Of a DNA stretch of 34,457 bases, positions 24,770-31,800 are shown in pieces. The stretch spans positions 1 to 34,457 of the forward strand of contig CALKXE010000169.1 of NCBI GenBank assembly GCA_938003955.1, written 5' to 3'. The notes below the pieces were generated by a model. It did no database searches. It was not told the DNA's origin and saw only the letters and a list, made by a program, of their open reading frames with translations. The translations under genes and the position numbers were made by a program. Source of the DNA: an uncultured Saprospiraceae bacterium. GTDB taxonomy: Bacteria; Bacteroidota; Bacteroidia; Chitinophagales; Saprospiraceae. Position 1 is the stretch's first letter. Every line of letters starts with the position of its first letter.

Positions 24770-26011
24770 TTACTCATATCTCAATGACTCAATCGGATCA
24801 AGTCTAGAAGCTTTTAATGCAGGATAGATACCGGATATCATACCTACTACAACACAGACAATAATACCTAAAATCATCCATCTCCAAGGGACAACGAATA
24901 TACCTTCGGTGGCGGCTGATACTCCAAAGCCTATTAAGATTCCAAAAATGATCCCTACAATACCACCAAGGATACAGATAACAATTGCTTCTGTGATGAA
25001 TTGGATCAATACATTTGATCGAGTGGCTCCGAGGGCTTTCCGCACACCTATCTCAGCTGTACGTTCGGTGACAGATACCAACATGATATTCATAAGTCCA
25101 ATAGCGGCGCCTAATAATGTGAGTGAGGCTATGACTATTGTTGCAAGTCTTAGCGTAGAGGTCATTTCTTTGAGTTTTTCCAAGATGGAATCGCTCTTTC
25201 TTATTTCGAAATCATTTTTCTGGGCGGCTTTTAGATGTCTCACATTTCGCATTACGCCTATAGCATTGGATACAGTATCATCTATATCAGTAGAATTATT
25301 AACTGCCACAGTGACATTGTAGTTTTTCGTTGGTGTACCATAGATCTTTTTGGCATTCATCAGTGGGATATAGACTTTTCTATCGTCTCCATTTCCAGAA
25401 CTATTTCCCTTTTGTTTTAGCGTCCCAATTACTCTATATTTTGAGCCATTTATAGATATACTTTTTCCGATTGCTTTCTCGTGCTTTTCATTGAATAGTA
25501 ACTTTATTATATCACTACCTACGATAGCCCGGTTTCCTCCAGAGAAAACTTCAGTCCTCGTGAAATTTCTACCTTCTTCAATTTCGAATGCCGACGTACT
25601 AAAATATGATTCATCTATTCCCTTGATAGAAACAGTTGGGTTCGATTCTTCTTCGCCATATTTTATTGTGGCACTTCTAGAGCAGTCTGCATCTATAGAT
25701 ATATCCACACCACTAAATTGAAATGCTTCTTTAAATTCTTTTGCATCATCAAAAACTATTGGGTCTCCTTGTTTTCTTTGTCGGCCACCATTGTTTGATT
25801 TTATAGTTTCGCTCGAAGGTCGAAAACTAAATGAGTTGGCACCTAGTTTATTGAAATTATCACTCATGGAGAACAAGAGACTGTCAATTGCTGTAAGCAT
25901 ACCCACCAGACAAGCAATACCCACTGCTATGATTAGAAGGGTAAGAAGTGACCTTAGGAAGTTGTCCTTGATGGAGTCGAGAGCTATTTTTACATTTTCT
26001 AGTGAATTCAC
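24770..26011 (-). CDS. MacB/FtsX-type ABC transporter permease
   Basis: A 413-aa inner-membrane protein with the MacB layout: first helix at about 20-42, a periplasmic core of about 240 residues (TVSIKGIDESYF, RNFTRTEVFSGG), then three C-terminal helices (about 287-311, 336-360, 374-396). The diagnostic FtsX-domain motif EIGVRKALGATRSNVL lies between helices 2 and 3, and the tail ends PALKASRLDPIESLRYE as in MacB/LolC-type permeases. These transduce ATP hydrolysis into periplasmic work such as export of lipoproteins or peptides. No ATPase or membrane-fusion partner is next to it, so its ATPase must be elsewhere. It probably forms a unit with the acyltransferase on the same strand, 82 bp upstream. 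Confidence 0.9.
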   Translation of the reverse strand: MNSLENVKIALDSIKDNFLRSLLTLLIIAVGIACLVGMLTAIDSLLFSMSDNFNKLGANSFSFRPSSETIKSNNGGRQRKQGDPIVFDDAKEFKEAFQFSGVDISIDADCSRSATIKYGEEESNPTVSIKGIDESYFSTSAFEIEEGRNFTRTEVFSGGNRAIVGSDIIKLLFNEKHEKAIGKSISINGSKYRVIGTLKQKGNSSGNGDDRKVYIPLMNAKKIYGTPTKNYNVTVAVNNSTDIDDTVSNAIGVMRNVRHLKAAQKNDFEIRKSDSILEKLKEMTSTLRLATIVIASLTLLGAAIGLMNIMLVSVTERTAEIGVRKALGATRSNVLIQFITEAIVICILGGIVGIIFGILIGFGVSAATEGIFVVPWRWMILGIIVCVVVGMISGIYPALKASRLDPIESLRYE

Positions 26012-26093
26012 AGGACTAAAGTAGTTATTCTTCTATTATAGATATGAATTATTAGAGTGGTGACGGTTATTTGTCGATGAAGGGCAATTATTT

Positions 26094-26945
26094 CTAGAAT
26101 GTTCGTTTCCATCTTTTATGAGACCAAAGCCAATATTGAGGAGCTTCATGTATTTGTGATTCTAGAATTTGACTGTAAGAAGCTACGAGTTGTTCACCAT
26201 CTTTGCCTGGATCAATATTAGTATTGATATTGATGTTGTACTCGAAAAGCTTATCCCCGACTTCTACTTGCATATAGGCCACATTGAATTTATATTTTTT
26301 TTGAATTTTCATGGGTCCATTAAAAAATGCTGTCTTTACACCTAAAAATTGAGTCCAAATAATACTGTTTTTAGAATTAGGGTTTTGATCAGCAATCAAT
26401 ATATAGATAGCGGAGATGCCAGCATTTTTATTTTCCAAGATTGTTCTTCCTATTTTCTTCATCGGAATCAGTTGAAGACCATGTTTGGAACGTTTGTCAA
26501 GCATTAATTGGTCTGCAGCTTTGTTTTTTAATGGCTTATATACTCCGTATACAGGAAGATCTGTATGTCTAGGTAACATTGAACAAGCCAATTCCCAATT
26601 CCCATAATGCGATGCTAGAAGAATAAGTCCATTGCTTGATTTACATTGATTTTCTAGTTTATTTATATCTGAGAATGTAATCCGCTCTAGTTGCTTATTG
26701 GAGATAGAACCCAAAGATTCTATTATTATTCTCGCTATAAATTTAATATTGGATTGGTAAAAAGTTTTAAATTCTAATTTATGGCGCTTATTTACAGTTG
26801 TATTATTAAAATTTTTATTGATAACTTGCTTTCGGTAACCCGTCAACTTTAAAACAGTTTGGGTAATAACAAGTAATACCGAATCAGGTACGATTTGGAA
26901 TACAAATAAACAAATGTTGAGTATGAGCCGAGTAAACTTATTCAA
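26094..26945 (-). CDS. LpxL/HtrB-type lysophospholipid or lipid A acyltransferase
   Basis: A 283-aa membrane-anchored acyltransferase. The catalytic HX4E motif is HYGNWE (His113, Glu118) in LLASHYGNWELA, with a hydrophobic N-terminal anchor (about 8-35). It would add a late acyl chain to lipid A or act on a related lipid at the inner membrane. The only usable start is TTG at 26945; an in-frame stop lies just upstream. Length is a little short for LpxL (about 290-310) but the motif is complete. It is upstream of the MacB-like permease on the same strand and divergent from the glycosylasparaginase. Confidence 0.88.
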   Translation of the reverse strand: MNKFTRLILNICLFVFQIVPDSVLLVITQTVLKLTGYRKQVINKNFNNTTVNKRHKLEFKTFYQSNIKFIARIIIESLGSISNKQLERITFSDINKLENQCKSSNGLILLASHYGNWELACSMLPRHTDLPVYGVYKPLKNKAADQLMLDKRSKHGLQLIPMKKIGRTILENKNAGISAIYILIADQNPNSKNSIIWTQFLGVKTAFFNGPMKIQKKYKFNVAYMQVEVGDKLFEYNININTNIDPGKDGEQLVASYSQILESQIHEAPQYWLWSHKRWKRTF

Positions 26946-27039
26946 ATGAGATTATTCAGTTTTTTGTGATAAATTAAGGACCAGAGATATTGATATTTAA
27001 TCTATTACGCTATTAATCAGATGCAATAATAAATAAAGT

Positions 27040-28038
27040 ATGAGTAATACCATAAAACGACGTAGTCTACTTAAATTATTTCCCGCTTATATTGTAGCGC
27101 CAGCTATCATTGTTTCCACTGCGAAAGTAGCGGGTTGTGCTCCTGCACCGATCTCGAATGCTGGGAAAACTGTCATATTAAGTACTTGGAATAATCAGAA
27201 AGCTAATAACCTGGCGGCAGCATCAGCCCAAAACGGAAAAAATATAATTGACTCGATTGTAGAAGGTATTTCTCATGTAGAATCTGATATTGAGGACATG
27301 TCAGTTGGCAAAGGAGGCAGACCAGATAGAGAGGGTGATGTCACACTCGATTCCTGTATTATGGATCATGAAGGAAATGCTGGAGGAGTATGCTTTATGA
27401 AAGATATAGAACATCCAATTCAGGTAGCACGTGATGTAATGTACCACACGCCCCATGTATTACTTGCAGGTGAAGGAGCGACGAATTTTGCGCTATCAAG
27501 AGGTCATACTAAAACCAATTTGTTGACAGAAGCGGGTGCCAAAGCTTTGGAGGCATGGAAAGTCGAAAGTAAATATAAACCTATACCAAATATAGAACAA
27601 CATGACACGATAGGTATGATAGGGATTCATGATGGTAAAGTCGGAGGAGGATGTAGTACCAGTGGATTAGCATTCAAGATGCAAGGTAGAGTAGGGGATT
27701 CTCCGATTATTGGAGCTGGTTTGTTTGTTGATGGAGATGCCGGAGCTTGCACAGCAACTGGAATGGGAGAGATTATGATGAAAAATTTGTCTTCTTTTCT
27801 TGTGGTAGAATATATGAGATCTGGAGATTCACCAACCGAAGCTTGTAGAAAAGCGGTAAAGAGAGTAGCTGACAAAATCAAAGGATCAAAAAAAGACCAA
27901 CAGATGGGGCTTATCGCCCTTGATAAAGATGGAAATATAGGAGGATATAGTGTGCTTCCTGGTTTTGTATACGCTGTAACAATCGATGGCAAAACAGATG
28001 TTTTAGAAGCGGATTCTTATTTTGATAAAATAGAGTAA
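27040..28038 (+). CDS. N4-(beta-N-acetylglucosaminyl)-L-asparaginase (glycosylasparaginase)
   Basis: Ntn-hydrolase that cleaves the GlcNAc-asparagine bond of N-linked glycan remnants. The 332-aa precursor carries a Tat-type signal (KRRSLLKLF) ending near Cys33 (KVAGC), so it is exported, perhaps as a lipoprotein. The autocleavage site is HDTIGM with the nucleophile Thr190; downstream GGGCSTSG, FVDGDAGACTATGMGE and SFLVVEYMR are conserved in the family. Length and motifs agree with the periplasmic enzyme of Elizabethkingia. The gene stands alone, divergent from the acyltransferase, 49 bp before a small lipoprotein gene. It fits use of host or algal glycoproteins as a nutrient. Confidence 0.94.
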   Translation: MSNTIKRRSLLKLFPAYIVAPAIIVSTAKVAGCAPAPISNAGKTVILSTWNNQKANNLAAASAQNGKNIIDSIVEGISHVESDIEDMSVGKGGRPDREGDVTLDSCIMDHEGNAGGVCFMKDIEHPIQVARDVMYHTPHVLLAGEGATNFALSRGHTKTNLLTEAGAKALEAWKVESKYKPIPNIEQHDTIGMIGIHDGKVGGGCSTSGLAFKMQGRVGDSPIIGAGLFVDGDAGACTATGMGEIMMKNLSSFLVVEYMRSGDSPTEACRKAVKRVADKIKGSKKDQQMGLIALDKDGNIGGYSVLPGFVYAVTIDGKTDVLEADSYFDKIE

Positions 28039-28087
28039 TAGGTATTCTTTAGTTACTTATTAGTAGTTAGAAAAAGCAAAATATAAA

Positions 28088-28591
28088 ATGCAAAACTTAA
28101 TTGGAATACTACTAATTTTATTGGTTTTAAGCTGTAAACATTTAGATGTGACTCAAATAGAAAGAGATACACTTGAAGAGTCAATTATTAATCCGCAGTT
28201 AATTAATAATTTAAATTCCTTGATAGAAACTAAGGATAGCTTATCTAAGCTGGATTTGATATTTAGTGAGCATAATTCCTATTGGATTTTCTTTCACGAG
28301 AGTGAAGAAAAATGCTATGTAAGTATTCTTGCAAATTTCAACTTCTACGATAAAGAGAATTTGGACGGGTTTCTAAAGTATCGTGGAAAAGTAATTACAT
28401 TTTACAATACAGAATCAAGCTGCAACAGAGGTATTGTGAACAGCTCCCTAATCAATATAAAGGAAGATGAAATTGAAAATATAGTGAATTATGATGATGC
28501 AATTATTCCTCCCCATGAGCCTGAAATTTTCTTGTTTGAAATAAATGAGAATGGGAAATTAATAGAGACAACTCCACTGGAATCGATGTAA
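28088..28591 (+). CDS. Small hypothetical lipoprotein
   Basis: A 167-aa lipoprotein: short signal peptide with lipobox LVLSC (Cys16) and a mature part with predicted strands (YWIFFHESEEKCYVSIL, VITFYNTESSCNRG). Two further cysteines (in EEKCYVS and ESSCNRG) could form a disulfide. I recognise no family. It is 49 bp after the glycosylasparaginase gene and may be in its transcript, but its content gives no link. A strong terminator follows about 110 bp downstream. Confidence 0.75.
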   Translation: MQNLIGILLILLVLSCKHLDVTQIERDTLEESIINPQLINNLNSLIETKDSLSKLDLIFSEHNSYWIFFHESEEKCYVSILANFNFYDKENLDGFLKYRGKVITFYNTESSCNRGIVNSSLINIKEDEIENIVNYDDAIIPPHEPEIFLFEINENGKLIETTPLESM

Positions 28592-28698
28592 ATATATCAG
28601 CTATTAAATATTAGATCTGATTTCGTGTGTTACTGGATATACAAGAACTAAACCAAGAACACTAAATAGTATTTGTTATAACCAAGATTTTCAATAAA

Positions 28699-28737
28699 AA
28701 AAAGTGCAGATAAACGGCTTGTTTATCTGCACTTTTT
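28699..28737. terminator. Strong bidirectional intrinsic terminator
   Basis: A perfect 17-bp stem (core AGTGCAGATAAAC ... GTTTATCTGCACT) with a 5-nt loop GGCTT, flanked by an A-run on the left and a T-run on the right, sits between the convergent lipoprotein and giant repeat genes. It can stop transcription from both sides. Confidence 0.9.
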
Positions 28738-28758
28738 GTGTCATATAAAAAAGGGGAA

Positions 28759-28803
28759 GGCGAGCTCAAACTTGATGGTAAGGCAAGAAATATGAGCTGC
28801 GCC
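28759..28803 (-). terminator. Possible first terminator of the giant repeat gene
   Basis: On the minus strand a 10-bp stem with one bulge (GGCGCAGCTCA ... TGAGCTCGCC) encloses a 24-nt loop and is followed by CCTTCCCCTTTTTT, just after the stop codon of the giant gene. The long loop makes it weaker than the hairpin further downstream; it could instead be an mRNA 3' structure. Confidence 0.45.
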
Positions 28804-28810
28804 AGCCCAT

Positions 28811-31800
28811 TTACTTCATTAGTACTATTCGTTTAGTGATTAACTCTTCGTTTGATGATACTTGTACTAAGTATAATCCTCTTGTCAAGTTATTCATATC
28901 TATTCTTACTTGTCCATTTGTATCTGCAAGAAACTGAGTAGAAACTCTTTTTCCTTGTGCATCTATTATAGATACAATCGCATCATTTGACAGACCTGTA
29001 TAATCTAGTGTTATAAAGTCTATCGCAGGGTTAGGATAAACTGTAATACTTCCAATCGTTTCATCTATAGTAGAAGTTGAAAAACAATCCGCAGTTTCTT
29101 GGATGATAATTTCGATGAAGTTATCAGAAACGATAGCACAACTGCCTTCATTTCCTTCTACCTCTTGTATTGTATTACCAACTACTAATGAACCTGCATA
29201 TGCAACTCCATATACTCTTGCTACTCCTGGCTCACTTCCTTCAAAATTGAATGAAGATGCAGCTATTGCTGTTCCTGTAATAACATCGTTCTCATCTGTC
29301 AATATATATACGTAAGAATCTCCACTTCCTGTAGTTACAAAATTCACGATGTCGTCGTCTCCATCTCCAGGACATGCGATAACACTATCTTCTGTACTTA
29401 TTGTTCCTCCATTTATACCTTCAGCTCTTACGATTGTGATGAAGTTATCAGACACAGCCTCACAGTCACCATCAGATAAGGTAGAAATGTTTTCTCCCAT
29501 TATTGGATTTGGTTCTCCTTTGTATGACCATCCCCAAATGTGACATTCTCCAGCTGGTGCTCCACTCAAGTCAAGTGTTGGACCATCCGCCGTATTGTGG
29601 AATCCTAAGATGTTATCATTATTATCTGTAATAATGTACCAGTAGCTCAATGCTGTTGCTGTAGTAGTATGATCCACATCGAATATCGCAGATCCTACAC
29701 AGTATGTAGCCGTATCTAATCCGTTTGTCAAAGCCACCACTCCACCATTAGCTGATTGTCTAGTAACTGTGATTGGATTTGATAATGCGAATTCTCCTGT
29801 AAGATCATTTGCATTCATGCCTACTTCTGCTCCATCTACAAAGTTATAGCTCAAGTGCCATATCAAACAAATACCTTCACCCGCTCCATCAAGATCGAAA
29901 GGTCCCATTGCTGGTAGACCTAAAATAGTACCATCTACATCAGTGATTACATACGCTGTACTGTCCCCCGTTCCACCTTCAACAGTTATGTTGATTGGAT
30001 CAGCAATACCGTCTACGCATATCGTAGTATCATCCATAGTAGAGATTGTTGCAGCTAATACTGCACCTGGCTCTTCTCTAGTAATGGTGATGAAATTATC
30101 AGAGATTACTTCACAATCTCCATCTGTAAGAGTAGAAATGTTTTCTCCTATGACAGGATCTGATTCACCGTTATTTGACCATCCCCAAATATGACATTGT
30201 CCTGCCGGAGCTCCACTCAAATCAAGTGTTGGGCCATCTGCCGTATTGTGGAATCCTAGGATGCTGTCATTGTTGTCAGTTATGATATAATAGTAGTTAA
30301 GATTCGGTGCTGTCGTTGTGTGCTGTACATCGAATATTACATCACCTACTGTAAATGTCCCTTCTGTAGCTCCATCTGTTAAGCTTACCATTCCACCATT
30401 TGCAGTTTCTCTCGTTACTGTGATTGGGTTAGACAATGCAAAACAGCCTTCCAGATCATTCGCATTCATTCCTACTTCAGCTCCAGAAACATTCTCATAA
30501 GTTAAGTACCAAATAAGGCAAGTACCTTCTCCTGCACCGTCCAAATCAAACGGCCCTGATGCTGGTAATCCTAGGATCTCTCCACTAGTATTTGTGATTA
30601 CCCATGCGTTATTACTTCCAGATCCTCCGTCAACTTCTACATTGATAGGGTCGCCGATACCATCTACACAGATTGAAGTTTCATCTAATGTACTGATTGT
30701 TGCAGCTTCTGGTGTGATTCTAGTAATTGTGATAAAATTCTCAGAGATTGCTTCGCAAGATCCATCAGTCAGGGATGAGATATTGTCACCCATTACTGGA
30801 TTAGCTTCTCCACTGTACGACCATCCCCAGATATGACATTCTCCAGCTGGCGCTCCACTCAGATCAAGAGTCGACCCATCGGCTGTATTGTGAAATCCTA
30901 GGATATTGTCATTATTATCAGTAATAACATACCAGTAATTTAGATTCGGTGCAGTAGTTGTGTGCTGTAGATCGAATACTACATCTCCTGCGCAGAAAGT
31001 TGATGCGTCAGAACCGTCAGCTAATGAAACCGTACCTCCGTCTGCAGCTTCTCTTGTTACAGTGATAGGATTTGATAGTGCAAAACAACCTTCCAGAGCA
31101 TTCGCATTCATTCCTACTTCTGCACCTGATACATCATCGTACGTTAAGTACCAAATCAAGCATGTACCTTCTCCTGCACCGTCCAAATCAAATGGTCCAG
31201 TCGGAGGCAGTCCTAAAATATTTCCTTCTGTATCTGTTATTACCCATGCGTTGTTCATTCCTGAGCCACCTTCGACTGTTACATCGATTGGGTCAGCTTC
31301 TCCATCTACACATATAGAAACATCAGTTGTATTATTTATTGAGAATGCAGCTAAACCGAATGGATTACTTTGAACATTTATTGATGTATTGAGAACAGGT
31401 GAAGGTGTAAGATCATAAACACTTACTTGAAAATTTGCTCCTCCACTATGTGTTAGATAAAGTTTTTCATCTCCACTTGCTGCATAGTTATGAGGAACAG
31501 GAAAAGGTGCATCAACAGGTTCTCCTACTAACTCGTTGGTATTTAAATCTAGTGTATATGTTGCGTTGCTTCCTCCTTCAGATATATTGCCAATGTATAC
31601 ATAAGTTCCTGAAGCATTCACTCCAAGACCATGAGCATTTGGTACATCAACTTGAGTAACTAAAGATAAATCACTTCTATTAAAAACATAAAGTAAACTT
31701 GCCCCTTGCGCCGCTACATAAAGTTTGTCATTACTCGGTGTTAAAACAACATGTGGATCTTTACCAACAGCGACTCTTCCTGTTTCTTCAAATGTTGAGG

